A stretch of DNA of 64,000 nucleotides from Micromonospora lupini (GTDB lineage Bacteria > Actinomycetota > Actinomycetes > Mycobacteriales > Micromonosporaceae). Under the pieces are notes generated by a model. It had not been told where the DNA came from and did no database searches. It was given only the letters and a program-made list of their open reading frames with translations. Position 1 is the first letter of the stretch; every line of letters starts with the position of its first letter. Location: the NCBI RefSeq assembly GCF_026342015.1, contig NZ_JAPENL010000001.1:2666001-2730000 (forward strand), written 5' to 3'. Made by a program: the position numbers and the translations under genes. Positions 52,597 to 60,482 of this stretch are shown piece by piece.

Positions 52597-52822
52597 ACCC
52601 CCTCGCCTGCGCCTCACCGACGCTGCCGTGAAGCGGCTGATGCGGGCCACCGGCATCAAGTCCGTCATCGCCCTCGGCAGGCACTTCGGCTATCCCCCGA
52701 TGACCTGGTGGCGGCTGCGGGTCGGCCTTTACGACTGCCGCATCTCCGAGGCGCAGCAACTGGCTGACTGCGCCGGCTGGCCCGTCAGCCGGATGTTCGA
52801 GCAGGTGACCCACGATGCCTGA
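52553..52822 (+). CDS. Small DNA-binding (Cro-like) protein, first rightward gene
   Basis: 89 aa from ATG 52553. Contains a helix-turn-helix-like segment (LTDAAVKRLMRATGIKSVIA, LGRHFGYPPMTWWRLRVG) with a Trp-rich turn. Start codon and early codons overlap two operators. It overlaps the next gene by 8 nt. Role inferred from position. Confidence 0.65.
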   Translation: MGDTQTLERGITPDAPPRLRLTDAAVKRLMRATGIKSVIALGRHFGYPPMTWWRLRVGLYDCRISEAQQLADCAGWPVSRMFEQVTHDA

Positions 52823-53108
52823 GCGCAGCCGCCACCACCAGCAGATCGGCTCGATGGGCGGGCTCACCCGCGCCGCCCTCAAGACGAACGAGGACGGCCG
52901 CAAGGCCGCCGCCCAGGCCGCCCGGATGCGCCGCTACGACGCGAAAGTCCCCGCGCACATCACCGACCCCGTCGAACGCGCCCAGGCAGCCGACCTGCTC
53001 ATGCGCGCCGACATGAAGAACCTCGGCCGACTCTCCGGGCTCGCCCGCAGCAAGGGCGGCAGCCAGCCCCGCACCCCGAAGGCGAACACAGGAGGGCAGG
53101 CCGCGTGA
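52815..53108 (+). CDS. Small basic protein of the element
   Basis: 97 aa. Helical and rich in Arg, Ala and Lys (IGSMGGLTRAALKTNEDGRK, ERAQAADLLMRADMKNLGRL). Possible nucleic-acid-binding role by composition only. It overlaps the upstream gene by 8 nt. After its stop the hairpin cluster begins. Confidence 0.6.
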   Translation: MPERSRHHQQIGSMGGLTRAALKTNEDGRKAAAQAARMRRYDAKVPAHITDPVERAQAADLLMRADMKNLGRLSGLARSKGGSQPRTPKANTGGQAA

Positions 53109-53129
53109 ATGGCTGCCCCTCCCCCACAT

Positions 53130-53417
53130 CTCCGGCCCGTCAGCCGGAGCCCGGACCGGCTGCGTCGACGTCACCGGTCCGGGCCACAACCACCCGCCCC
53201 TACCGGGTGAGGCCGCACGCCCGGCTTGCCGTCGCCGCATCGGCCCCCGCAGCGACGCGAAGCCCCGACCGTTTCGCGGCGGTCGGGGCAGGCGCAAGCC
53301 ATCCACGGAAGGAGGTGGGGGTGCCGCTGTCGGTGAGGGCCTGCGGCACCCCCGCCCAGGACGTCTCGTCCGCCCCCGGGTGAACGGAAGGGCGGACGCC
53401 CTGGCCGGCGTCCGCCC
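53130..53417. other. Cluster of six hairpins within 290 bp
   Basis: Perfect stems: 7 bp (53130-53149), 10 bp CCCGGACCGG (53150-53183), 6 bp (53191-53209), 10 bp GCCCCGACCG (53262-53289), 11 bp GGGGGTGCCGC (53317-53353) and 11 bp GGGCGGACGCC (53390-53417). A weaker 5-bp GTCGC/GCGAC pair (53231-53256) lies between. A plus-strand frame runs through it (53105-53383) but with weaker codon bias than its neighbours. The arrangement fits a structured leader RNA, a replication origin, or a regulatory attenuator, none of which can be told apart here. Confidence 0.75.
53321..53383 (+). CDS. Possible 20-aa leader peptide
   Basis: GTG 53321, preceded by a near-perfect ribosome binding site AAGGAGG five bases upstream, encodes VPLSVRACGTPAQDVSSAPG and stops at TGA 53381-53383. 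The GTG lies inside the 11-bp stem 53317-53353. A second 11-bp stem (53390-53417) begins 7 nt after the stop. This resembles an attenuation leader, but the peptide has no obvious run of one amino acid. Unproven. Confidence 0.35.
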   Translation: MPLSVRACGTPAQDVSSAPG

Positions 53418-53493
53418 GTTCTTCCCGCCCGCTGCCGGACCGACCCGGCTCGGGGGCTTACCGGAACCACCAACGGATTGGAGCTGGTCCCAG

Positions 53494-53718
53494 ATGACAG
53501 TCACCGTACAGCCCGCGACCATCGACGACGAAGCCGTGACCATGCCCGGTGACATCCTGGACGACAACTGGGTCAACCGGCGGCCCAACCCCGGCGCACC
53601 GACCACCGTGGAGGGGTTGCGCGCCACCTACGGCACCGCCGACCCCGACGAGCTGGCGGCACGGTTCGCCATCGACGAGGACGTTGCCACCGCTCGCGCC
53701 CTGGCGGCGTCCCGATGA
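53494..53718 (+). CDS. Small acidic hypothetical protein
   Basis: 74 aa from ATG 53494 (MTVTVQPATIDDEAVTMPGD, VEGLRATYGTADPDELAARF). GGAG ten bases upstream. It overlaps the next gene by 4 nt. Typical small early protein of an actinophage or integrative element; no family recognised. Confidence 0.7.
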   Translation: MTVTVQPATIDDEAVTMPGDILDDNWVNRRPNPGAPTTVEGLRATYGTADPDELAARFAIDEDVATARALAASR

Positions 53719-53942
53719 CCGCCGAGAAGGGCCGGCTCCGTCGAGTCGGCACCCGCATGGTCAAGCCCGCGCCCGCCATGGTCGTGGTCGAGCCACTGAA
53801 CCTGGCCGTACCCCGCGACGAGGGCGACGGGCCCTCGCTGCGCGACATCCTGGCCGACTACGGACCCCTCGTCCTGCTCCTGGTCGTCGTCGGCATCCTC
53901 GCCGTCGCCGCCTGGTACGGCCTGCGCTGGGTGCTGTCGTGA
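53715..53942 (+). CDS. Small single-TM membrane protein
   Basis: 75 aa. Positively charged N-terminus, then GPLVLLLVVVGILAVAAWYG near the C-terminus as single TM helix. Its stop overlaps the next start (TGATG). Function unknown. Confidence 0.7.
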   Translation: MTAEKGRLRRVGTRMVKPAPAMVVVEPLNLAVPRDEGDGPSLRDILADYGPLVLLLVVVGILAVAAWYGLRWVLS

Positions 53943-54271
53943 TGGTCGCCCTGCCCGCCGGCCTCGCCCCGTTCGACCCGGTGCTGCTACCCCGCACCGC
54001 GACTCTCCACGACGCCTTCCACCGGACGAGCGACCGCCCCACCGTCACCGGCTGCGGACAGAACCTGGCCGAGCTGGGCACGGAGGCAGTCGACGTGGCC
54101 CTCGGCATGGGCTGCCTGCCGTGCGAGGCGTGCTGGCCGACGCCGGCCCCGCCGATCTACCCGGGCGGGCCGCGGCTGCGTCGCGCCGCCCCCTGGCCGG
54201 GCAACCGCGCCGGGCGCCGGTCGCAGTTCGACACCGTCCGCTTTCCCCGACCGGCGATCCCCGCCGCCTGA
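53942..54271 (+). CDS. Small protein with a CxxC motif
   Basis: 109 aa from ATG 53942 (MVALPAGLAPFDPVLLPRTA). Has GCGQNL and GCLPCEACW, a possible zinc knuckle of phage/element type, and an Arg-rich C-terminus. Overlaps the previous stop by one base. Function unknown. Confidence 0.65.
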   Translation: MVALPAGLAPFDPVLLPRTATLHDAFHRTSDRPTVTGCGQNLAELGTEAVDVALGMGCLPCEACWPTPAPPIYPGGPRLRRAAPWPGNRAGRRSQFDTVRFPRPAIPAA

Positions 54272-54288
54272 CCCGGGAGGACACCGCT

Positions 54289-54471
54289 GTGGCTATCACC
54301 TGGTCGCGTCTGTGGGCGCTTACCGCCGATGTGCGGTCCGGGCCGCCGGTCGGCCTCGCCGACCTGGTGGGTGAAGACGTCATCGACACGGTGGAGGTGC
54401 CGCCGGTTGACCCGTCCGACCCGAGGCTCGGGCATCGCGCGTACGGCGCCGATGGGCGGGTGCGGTCGTGA
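54289..54471 (+). CDS. Small hypothetical protein
   Basis: 60 aa from GTG 54289 (GGGAGG nine bases upstream). VAITWSRLWALTADVRSGPP, then VGEDVIDTVEVPPVDPSD. Acidic. Overlaps the next gene by 4 nt. No family recognised. Confidence 0.65.
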   Translation: MAITWSRLWALTADVRSGPPVGLADLVGEDVIDTVEVPPVDPSDPRLGHRAYGADGRVRS

Positions 54472-54821
54472 TCGCCTGGCTGATCCGGTACGCGCCGGGG
54501 GTCTACGTGATCGGCGGGGTCGCGGTCGCGGTCGGCGGCGGGCTGCTCTGGCACGTCGCGCATGAGTGGCGGCGGGTGCGGGTCGAGCTACGCCGGGCGG
54601 AGGCGATTGCCCGGCAGGACGCCGTGTACCGGCATCCGGCTCACCGGCGTCGGCACGAGCCGATGCGGACCATCCGGACGGTGGTGCGCGCGGTGGCGCC
54701 GCGTCCCCGCCGGGCTCCTGACCCGGGCGCTCTGCCCGGCTTGGGGTCGGCGCGGATGCTGCTGCCAGTCATAAGCCGGGCCGAGGAGATCCCTGGGCAG
54801 CGGGCGGTGCCGCGTGCCTAG
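54468..54821 (+). CDS. Small membrane protein with basic tail
   Basis: 117 aa from GTG 54468. TM helix ~8-30 (APGVYVIGGVAVAVGGGLLW), then ~80 residues rich in Arg and Pro (ELRRAEAIARQDAVYRHPAH). It overlaps both neighbours by a few bases. Function unknown. Confidence 0.65.
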   Translation: MIAWLIRYAPGVYVIGGVAVAVGGGLLWHVAHEWRRVRVELRRAEAIARQDAVYRHPAHRRRHEPMRTIRTVVRAVAPRPRRAPDPGALPGLGSARMLLPVISRAEEIPGQRAVPRA

Positions 54822-55059
54822 TCAGTGGTGGTCCTGGGCCCTTGCGGTCGTCGGGGTGTTCGGCCTGTACCTGGCCGGCCGCCGGTCGCCGTGGGGGTGG
54901 GCGGTCGGTATCGCTGCGCAGGTGTTGTGGCTGGCGTACTCGGTGGTGACCCGCCAGTGGGGGTTCCTGGCGTCGGCCGTCGCGTACGGCTGGGTCTACA
55001 CGCTCAACTTCCGGCGGTGGCGGCGCGACGCGAGAGCTGCGGCCGGTGATGGCCGGTGA
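54814..55059 (+). CDS. Small three-TM membrane protein
   Basis: 81 aa. MPSQWWSWALAVVGVFGLYL, then WAVGIAAQVLWLAYSVVTRQ and FLASAVAYGWVYTLNFRRWR. The aromatic-rich pattern and size resemble half of a PnuC-like transporter, but it is too short to say. Overlaps the next start by 4 nt. Confidence 0.65.
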   Translation: MPSQWWSWALAVVGVFGLYLAGRRSPWGWAVGIAAQVLWLAYSVVTRQWGFLASAVAYGWVYTLNFRRWRRDARAAAGDGR

Positions 55060-55253
55060 ACCGGACGGACTGGATCGCGGTCGGGCTGGTGCTGCTGGTG
55101 CTCGGGCTGGTGTTCGACGCGGTGGGTCCGGTGCCTGCGGCCGGCATGGCGGCGTTCTGGGTGGGCTTGGCCCTGCTGATGCGAGGGCTGTGGCTGGCCG
55201 GCCAAGCGGTGGGGGGACAGAGAGAGCGGCCCAAAAACAGCGGAACTCCTTAG
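55056..55253 (+). CDS. Small two-TM membrane protein
   Basis: 65 aa from GTG 55056. DWIAVGLVLLVLGLVFDAVG and MAAFWVGLALLMRGLWLAGQ as two TM helices. Last of a run of short membrane-protein genes with overlapping ends. Function unknown. Confidence 0.65.
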   Translation: MNRTDWIAVGLVLLVLGLVFDAVGPVPAAGMAAFWVGLALLMRGLWLAGQAVGGQRERPKNSGTP

Positions 55254-55340
55254 GTGTTTTCCTAGAAAGTCCTGAGGAATATCGGTAGTGTCAGAGGTGT
55301 CAGCGGGGGCAACCGCACCCCCTCTCACCAGGAGGATTGC
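55254..55340 (+). promoter_or_regulatory. AT-richer segment, candidate promoter
   Basis: After the continuous overlapping run there is an 87-bp break whose sequence is AT-richer (TGTTTTCCTAGAAAGTCC, GAGGAATATCGG). TCCTTAGG and CCTGAGGA form an imperfect dyad. It ends with AGGAGG before ATG 55341. A second rightward promoter is likely here, but no consensus boxes are clear. Confidence 0.35.
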
Positions 55341-55778
55341 ATGACGGACTTTCAGACCGGCGAACTCGTCGACATCACCATCCGAGGCGCACAGGTAACC
55401 GAGGTGTTGCCCGGCAGCGTGGCGATCTCCTACGCGACGGCCGCGAGCGAATGCGTGGTCCATGTGGCGAACATCCACACAGGTGCGACGGGGGTCGAGG
55501 TCACACGGGTCGCCCCTGCCGAATGGCCGCCGGAGACCGGCGACGTGTGGCGCGACCGGGAGAACGTCCTGTGGTTCATCTCCGTTCGCGAGGTCGGCGA
55601 CGACTTCCGCACGGAGAAGGTGTTCACGCCGTCGAGCACACGCGCCGTGAACCGTTACGCCGCCTACCAGGCGAGCCGGCTGCTCGACGAGCGGGGACCG
55701 ATGGCCCTCGTGCACCGCGAGCGCCCCGAGCCGGACGACTCCGACGAGCCGGACGGCTCCGAGCCGCCCGCCTTCTGA
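55341..55778 (+). CDS. Hypothetical protein
   Basis: 145 aa with AGGAGG ribosome binding site. Beta-rich first half (GELVDITIRGAQVTEVLPGS, CVVHVANIHTGATGVEV), then acidic C-terminus (PEPDDSDEPDGSEPP). No family recognised. 150 bp follow before the ATPase gene. Confidence 0.7.
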   Translation: MTDFQTGELVDITIRGAQVTEVLPGSVAISYATAASECVVHVANIHTGATGVEVTRVAPAEWPPETGDVWRDRENVLWFISVREVGDDFRTEKVFTPSSTRAVNRYAAYQASRLLDERGPMALVHRERPEPDDSDEPDGSEPPAF

Positions 55779-55925
55779 CCGCGACGGCGACCCGATCTCC
55801 CGGCATGACGCCCGCAGGCACCACGCCCGCACCGACCGTCTCCGGCAGACCGGTCGCCGTCGCCCCAAACAACTGATCACCGGCTCTCACCAGCCGCAGC
55901 GCAACCGTAAGGAGCACCACCAACC

Positions 55926-57155
55926 ATGACGCTGATTACCCGCGATCCCACCTGCGAGGTGCCGCCGCCCGTCGTCTTGCTGGAAGGCGAGACGGGGTCG
56001 GGCCGGAGCTGGACCGCCGTCGAGTTGTCGAAGTCGGACAAGGTCGGCCGGATGTACTGGATGGAGCTGGGCGACGAGACGACCGCCGACCAATACGGGG
56101 CGATCCCCGGTGCGCGGTACAAGATCGTGGTCCCGGACAACCAGGCGAAGGTGTGGGACTACGCCGCCCTGTACCGGGCCGCGTGCGCCTTCCGCGACGA
56201 GGCCGCACGTGCCTTCGAGGCCGGCGAGAAGCCGCCCGTCTTGGTCGTCGACCAGCAGGGTGCGGTGTGGGACCTGCTCAGCGAGTGGGCCGACAACCGT
56301 GCCCGCAGCACCAAGGCCAACCGGGCGAAGCTGGCCGAGAACCCCAACGCCGAAATCGACATCACCTCCAACTTCTGGAACGACGCCACCGCCCGGTGGA
56401 AGAAGCTGATGACGGTGCTCCTCACCACCAAGGGCGTCGTGATCCTGCTGTCCCGGGGTGAAGAGGTCACTGCGTTCGAGAACGGCAAGCCGGTCACGAA
56501 CAAGACGACGTGGAAGGTCGCGGGCCAGAAGTCCTTCACGTCGTCGATGCCGATCTGGGTGCGGATGACCCGCGACGGCAACCCGAAGCTCATCAAGCTG
56601 CGGACGGTGGTCAACGGTGTTCGGCCCGGCATCGACCCGGAGCGCGGATTTCCTGGGTTCACCCTGGAAAAGCTGATCTTCGAGCGGTACGGGTGGAACC
56701 CGAAGGCCGGCACCGCCCGGGAGATGGTACCGATGGTCGCCGGCAGCGACGCCCCGTTGTCGGAGATGGCGGCCGTGATCGAACTGGCCGTCGAGTCCGC
56801 CGAGAACCTTGGGCAGCTCAAGCAGGCGTACGACAAGATCGAGCCCGCCCTTAAGGACGGGAAGATCACCGAGGCCGAGCAAAAGCACCTGTTCGGGCTG
56901 ATCAACCGGCGTAAGCCGCAGATGCCCGACGCACCCGCAGCCCCGGCCAACGGTCGGCCCGCTCAGGCCGCGCAGGCAGCGGAACAGCCCCGACGGGAGC
57001 GCGTGCCCTCGCCGGTGGAGACGGCGACCGACCACGGCCGGTTGGCCGCCGACCAACTGTCCGCGCGGGAGGCCGACGACGACCCGCACGGGCACGCGTA
57101 CCCGACCCCGCAGGGTGAGCAGACCGTCGCCGAGTTGGCCGGAGCGACGGCGTGA
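55926..57155 (+). CDS. RecA-like AAA ATPase (phage recombination type) with altered Walker A
   Basis: 409 aa. Walker A-like EGETGSGRSWTA has Arg in place of the usual Lys; Walker B-like PPVLVVDQQG; and a core of RecA/Sak4 style (~15-250). The C-terminal ~80 residues are Ala/Pro-rich. Actinophages encode such proteins beside SSB and nucleases for single-strand annealing or recombination. ATP hydrolysis may be impaired or the Arg may be tolerated. Overlaps the next gene by 4 nt. TAAGGAG upstream. Confidence 0.75.
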   Translation: MTLITRDPTCEVPPPVVLLEGETGSGRSWTAVELSKSDKVGRMYWMELGDETTADQYGAIPGARYKIVVPDNQAKVWDYAALYRAACAFRDEAARAFEAGEKPPVLVVDQQGAVWDLLSEWADNRARSTKANRAKLAENPNAEIDITSNFWNDATARWKKLMTVLLTTKGVVILLSRGEEVTAFENGKPVTNKTTWKVAGQKSFTSSMPIWVRMTRDGNPKLIKLRTVVNGVRPGIDPERGFPGFTLEKLIFERYGWNPKAGTAREMVPMVAGSDAPLSEMAAVIELAVESAENLGQLKQAYDKIEPALKDGKITEAEQKHLFGLINRRKPQMPDAPAAPANGRPAQAAQAAEQPRRERVPSPVETATDHGRLAADQLSAREADDDPHGHAYPTPQGEQTVAELAGATA

Positions 57156-57643
57156 ACCGCGCCGACATGATCCGCGCCGTCGCCCTCCACGAGGCCGCCG
57201 CGAAGGTGCTCCGCGCCCGGCTCGCCTCCGCCGCCGAAGCTGACTTCCGCGATCAGGGCATCGTCCCGTCGTGGAAGCAACCCGGCATCACCCTCGCCGG
57301 GTCCACCACCCAACCGTCAGTCACGGTCACGGACGAGGCCGTGTTCCTCGCCTACGTCGAGCAGCGGTTCCCCAGCGAGGTCGAGACGATCCGCCGCCCC
57401 CGCCCGGCCTGGTGCAAGAGCTTCCTCGAAGGCGTAGCCGACCGGGGCAGCCCGGCGTGCGATGCGCAGGGCGAGGAGATCCCCGGCTTGGAGTGGCGGG
57501 CCGGTGGCGCGTGGAACGGCTTCTCGATCCGCATCACCTCCGAGGCGAAAGCGGCCATCGCCGCCGAAGCAGCCGAGTTCGTGGCACTCGCCGTTGATAG
57601 GCCGCGCCCGGAGCCGGCCGCCGAGGAGGCGCAGGCGGCATGA
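57152..57643 (+). CDS. Hypothetical protein, partner of the ATPase
   Basis: 163 aa from GTG 57152. MIRAVALHEAAAKVLRARLA, then a region with YVEQRFPSEVETIRRPRPAW and FSIRITSEAKAAIAAEAAEF. Often found next to RecA-like ATPases in actinophages. No motif of known activity. Overlaps both neighbours by 4 nt. Confidence 0.65.
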   Translation: MNRADMIRAVALHEAAAKVLRARLASAAEADFRDQGIVPSWKQPGITLAGSTTQPSVTVTDEAVFLAYVEQRFPSEVETIRRPRPAWCKSFLEGVADRGSPACDAQGEEIPGLEWRAGGAWNGFSIRITSEAKAAIAAEAAEFVALAVDRPRPEPAAEEAQAA

Positions 57644-58203
57644 AGCGGTCCGGCCCCATCACCCGCTCGGCACCCCTGAACCAGGTGTCGAAGAAGAAGC
57701 TCGCAGCCCTCGCCGCTGCTGGCGAGCGACTGCCGTTCTCGACTCTGGTCAACCGGCCCGCACCGTCTGGGACCAGCGGTGATCGGGACCGGAAGCCGGC
57801 CGCGCGGTTCGCGAAGCCGGCCGACACCGACCCGACCATCGAGACGGTGCAGGTCGTCGCCGAGCGGGACCAGGGCCGGTGCGTGCGCTGCGGCAAGCAC
57901 CTAAGCGGGGAGCGGGGCCTGGACTGGTCGGTGCAACACCGGCGGGCACGGGGCAGCGGCGGCACGAGCCGCCCCGACACCAACGAGCCGCAGAACCTGA
58001 TCCTGCTGTGCGGGTCGGCCACCTCCCCCGGCGGCTGTCACCTGGCCGTGGAGTCGAGCAAGCGGGCTGCCCGGCCCCACGGGTGGGCGATCTGGCTCCC
58101 CGAGGACCCGGCGCGGGTGCCAGTCGATCACTACCTGCATGGGCGGGTGTGGCTCGACGCTGACGGCGGCTGGACCGACCAGGAGCCGGCGGAGGCGTCG
58201 TGA
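57640..58203 (+). CDS. HNH endonuclease
   Basis: 187 aa. HNH motif ~85-145: CVRCGKHL (Cys pair), WSVQHRRARGSGG (first His), EPQNLILLCGS (Asn), and GGCHLAVES (last His). The N-terminal part carries KSGPITRS-like basic residues. Such nucleases take part in phage DNA metabolism or packaging. Here it is embedded in the replication module. Overlaps by 4 nt at both ends. Confidence 0.85.
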   Translation: MKRSGPITRSAPLNQVSKKKLAALAAAGERLPFSTLVNRPAPSGTSGDRDRKPAARFAKPADTDPTIETVQVVAERDQGRCVRCGKHLSGERGLDWSVQHRRARGSGGTSRPDTNEPQNLILLCGSATSPGGCHLAVESSKRAARPHGWAIWLPEDPARVPVDHYLHGRVWLDADGGWTDQEPAEAS

Positions 58204-58712
58204 TCGGCGGCACGTGGCGGCTCCTCGTGACCGGCTCCCGGGAGTGGGACAACACGGTCTGGTTCCGGCAGGAGATGGACCGCGTCGAGCAGACCGCGGT
58301 GGCGGCGGGGGCGTCACGGCTGATCGTGGTGCACGGGGCCTGCTACCCGTCGCCGCACCGCCCGTCCGGTCACCGGCCACACAAGTCGGCGGACTGGTTG
58401 GCCCACCTGTGGGTGACCCTCCTGCCCCACCCGATCGAGGTGGGCGAGGAACCACACCCGGCGGACTGGGCGGCCTCGTGCCGGCCTACCTGCCGCCACG
58501 GTGAGCGCCGGCAGCGGCCACGGCAACGCGGCTCGATCTGCCCGACCGCCGGCAACTACCGCAACCAACACATGGTCGACCGAGGCGCAGACCACGCGCT
58601 CGCGTTCTGGCGCGGCCGGTCCCCCGGCACCCGCGACTGCCTCGGCCGCCTCGCCGCCGCCGGCATCCCCACAGACCTGTTTCACACCCCCGCACCCGCC
58701 CGCACGGCCTGA
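58200..58712 (+). CDS. DUF2493 / YspA-like SLOG-family protein
   Basis: 170 aa from GTG 58200. WRLLVTGSREWDNTVWF at the N-terminus and RLIVVHGACYPSPHRPSG match the DUF2493 nucleotide-binding Rossmann-like fold. GNYRNQHMVDRGADHALAFW near the C-terminus is typical. Probably binds a nucleotide or ADP-ribose derivative. Function in the element unknown. Confidence 0.8.
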   Translation: MIGGTWRLLVTGSREWDNTVWFRQEMDRVEQTAVAAGASRLIVVHGACYPSPHRPSGHRPHKSADWLAHLWVTLLPHPIEVGEEPHPADWAASCRPTCRHGERRQRPRQRGSICPTAGNYRNQHMVDRGADHALAFWRGRSPGTRDCLGRLAAAGIPTDLFHTPAPARTA

Positions 58713-58724
58713 AGGAGAACCCGC

Positions 58725-59846
58725 ATGAGCCACTTCACCGTCCTGGTCTGCCTTCCGGCCACCACGGACCCGACCACCATCGAGCAGACGATCGGCGAGC
58801 GGCTGGCCCGCTGGGACGAGAACCGCGACGTCGAGCCCTACCGCGACTTCGAGGACGGCACCGCCGAGGAGTTCTGGTGGGTGTCGTCGGTCCGACGGGG
58901 TGCCGAGCATCACCGCAACGGCACCGGCATCCTCCCGCACTACCCGGACGACCCCCACGGGATCAAGCACGCGGGCCGGTGCTCCCGGCAGACGGAGGAC
59001 GAGCAGCGCGCCGAGTTGGCCGACGACGCCATCTGGGCGGACAAGCTGGGCGAGCACCCCACCTGGGAGACGGTGGCCAAGCTCTACAACGAGAAGTACC
59101 ACCCGACGAACGCTCTGGCCGTGGCCGGTGACACCAGCGACAGTGAGCGGCTGCTGTACGACGCGGAGTCGGACCGCGCCTACACGATCTCGACCCGCAA
59201 CCCGGAGGGCTTGTGGGACTGGTGGGCGCTCGGTGGCCGGTGGCACCGCACGATGATCGGCGTTCAGGGCGCGGACCGTAGCGTCCTCGTCTTCGGTCGG
59301 GCCGGGTTGTTCGGCGACCGGGGCAACCCGGAACGGGCCGACAACGGGGGCCTCTACTGCGACGGCGGACCCCGATTCGTCCTCGACTTCAAGGCCATGC
59401 GGGACAAGGCCGCCGTCGAAGCCAACGCCCGGTACGACCTCTGGGACGCCATCTGCGAGAAGGCCGACCCGGCCAAGCCGTGGTCGCACTTCTCCGGGCT
59501 CGCCCAGGTCAAGGAGATCACCTGGGACGAGGCCCGCGCCCAGTACGGGGAGCAGGAGCGCATCCGGCTCACCCACCAGAACGAAGACCTGCGCTGGCTG
59601 GACTGCCCGGTCGAGCACTTCATGTCCGGGCGGGAGGAATACGTCGAGGAGGCCCGCCGGGGGGCGGTGCCCGGGTACGCGCTGGTGACGTTGGAGGGTG
59701 ACTGGCTCGCGCCCGGCCGGATGGGTTGGTTCGGGATGTCCAGCGAGGGCGAGGGTGAGCGGTCGGCGTTCCGGGTCGGTGTGAACCGGTACCTCGACGA
59801 CATGGACCCGCAGACGTACGTCGTCTTGGTCGACTGCCATGTCTGA
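58725..59846 (+). CDS. Large hypothetical phage-type protein
   Basis: 373 aa with AGGAGAA upstream. MSHFTVLVCLPATTDPTTIE then WDENRDVEPYRDFEDGTAEE, later a region rich in Trp (GLWDWWALGGRWHRTMIG) and a C-terminal DPQTYVVLVDCHV. Known as a conserved uncharacterised protein in actinophage-like elements, to my memory. No catalytic motif seen. Confidence 0.7.
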   Translation: MSHFTVLVCLPATTDPTTIEQTIGERLARWDENRDVEPYRDFEDGTAEEFWWVSSVRRGAEHHRNGTGILPHYPDDPHGIKHAGRCSRQTEDEQRAELADDAIWADKLGEHPTWETVAKLYNEKYHPTNALAVAGDTSDSERLLYDAESDRAYTISTRNPEGLWDWWALGGRWHRTMIGVQGADRSVLVFGRAGLFGDRGNPERADNGGLYCDGGPRFVLDFKAMRDKAAVEANARYDLWDAICEKADPAKPWSHFSGLAQVKEITWDEARAQYGEQERIRLTHQNEDLRWLDCPVEHFMSGREEYVEEARRGAVPGYALVTLEGDWLAPGRMGWFGMSSEGEGERSAFRVGVNRYLDDMDPQTYVVLVDCHV

Positions 59847-60309
59847 CGGCATGGACGGCCTTGACCCGCGCACCGTCGCCGCCGACATCATGTGCGGCAA
59901 CGCCCGGGACATCACCCCCGGCGAGGTGTGGGCGCACATCGGGCAGGCGTACGACACCACCGAGATCGACGCGACGATCGCCGACGACGTCACCGCGCTG
60001 ATCCGCGCGGCCGGTATCGACCTGATCTGGCCCGACGGCACCAAGAACACCGAGCTGGACGCCTCACGGGTCGAGAACGAGCGGCTGACCGCCGAACTGG
60101 TCAAGGCAACCGACGAGGCCAACCGGCTGCGCACCGAGTGGGACCGGCTCGTCAACGAGCGGGCCGCGATGCTTCGCCTGGTCGACGCCGTGAGGGTGTG
60201 GCGGCACCAGTTCTCCAAGCCGTCCGGCTTCCCCCGTCAGGCGGCAGTCATCGCCGCCTTCGATGCGCTGCCGGCCGACGCGCTGGCTGGCGAGGCGGTG
60301 ACCCGCTGA
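59839..60309 (+). CDS. Coiled-coil hypothetical protein
   Basis: 156 aa. Mid-part (~75-120) is a predicted coiled coil (RVENERLTAELVKATDEANR), followed by a helical end with FPRQAAVIAAFDALP. It overlaps the previous gene by 8 nt and shares one base with the next start (TGATG). Function unknown. Confidence 0.65.
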   Translation: MSDGMDGLDPRTVAADIMCGNARDITPGEVWAHIGQAYDTTEIDATIADDVTALIRAAGIDLIWPDGTKNTELDASRVENERLTAELVKATDEANRLRTEWDRLVNERAAMLRLVDAVRVWRHQFSKPSGFPRQAAVIAAFDALPADALAGEAVTR

Positions 60310-60482
60310 TGGCCGACTTCCTGATCGGGCTTGTCATCTCCGCTGTGCTAACCCTGCTGATCAAGGGCGGGTTCGCCCTCGCCCACCAGTCGATCTCCTG
60401 GGTGCTGGCCGCGATCATTGCCGTGCTCATCGTGTTCGGCGGCTGGGTCGTGTTCGTGGACACGGACGGGTCGTGCGACTGA
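60309..60482 (+). CDS. Small two-TM membrane protein
   Basis: 57 aa from ATG 60309. MADFLIGLVISAVLTLLIKG and WVLAAIIAVLIVFGGWVVF as two TM helices. Start and stop both overlap neighbouring genes as TGATG. Function unknown. Confidence 0.65.
   Translation: MADFLIGLVISAVLTLLIKGGFALAHQSISWVLAAIIAVLIVFGGWVVFVDTDGSCD

Noticed and set aside
53105..53383. 92-codon protein gene
   Set aside because: Despite a GTGA overlap upstream, codon bias is weaker than in neighbours and the segment is filled with perfect hairpins; left open as a structured region.
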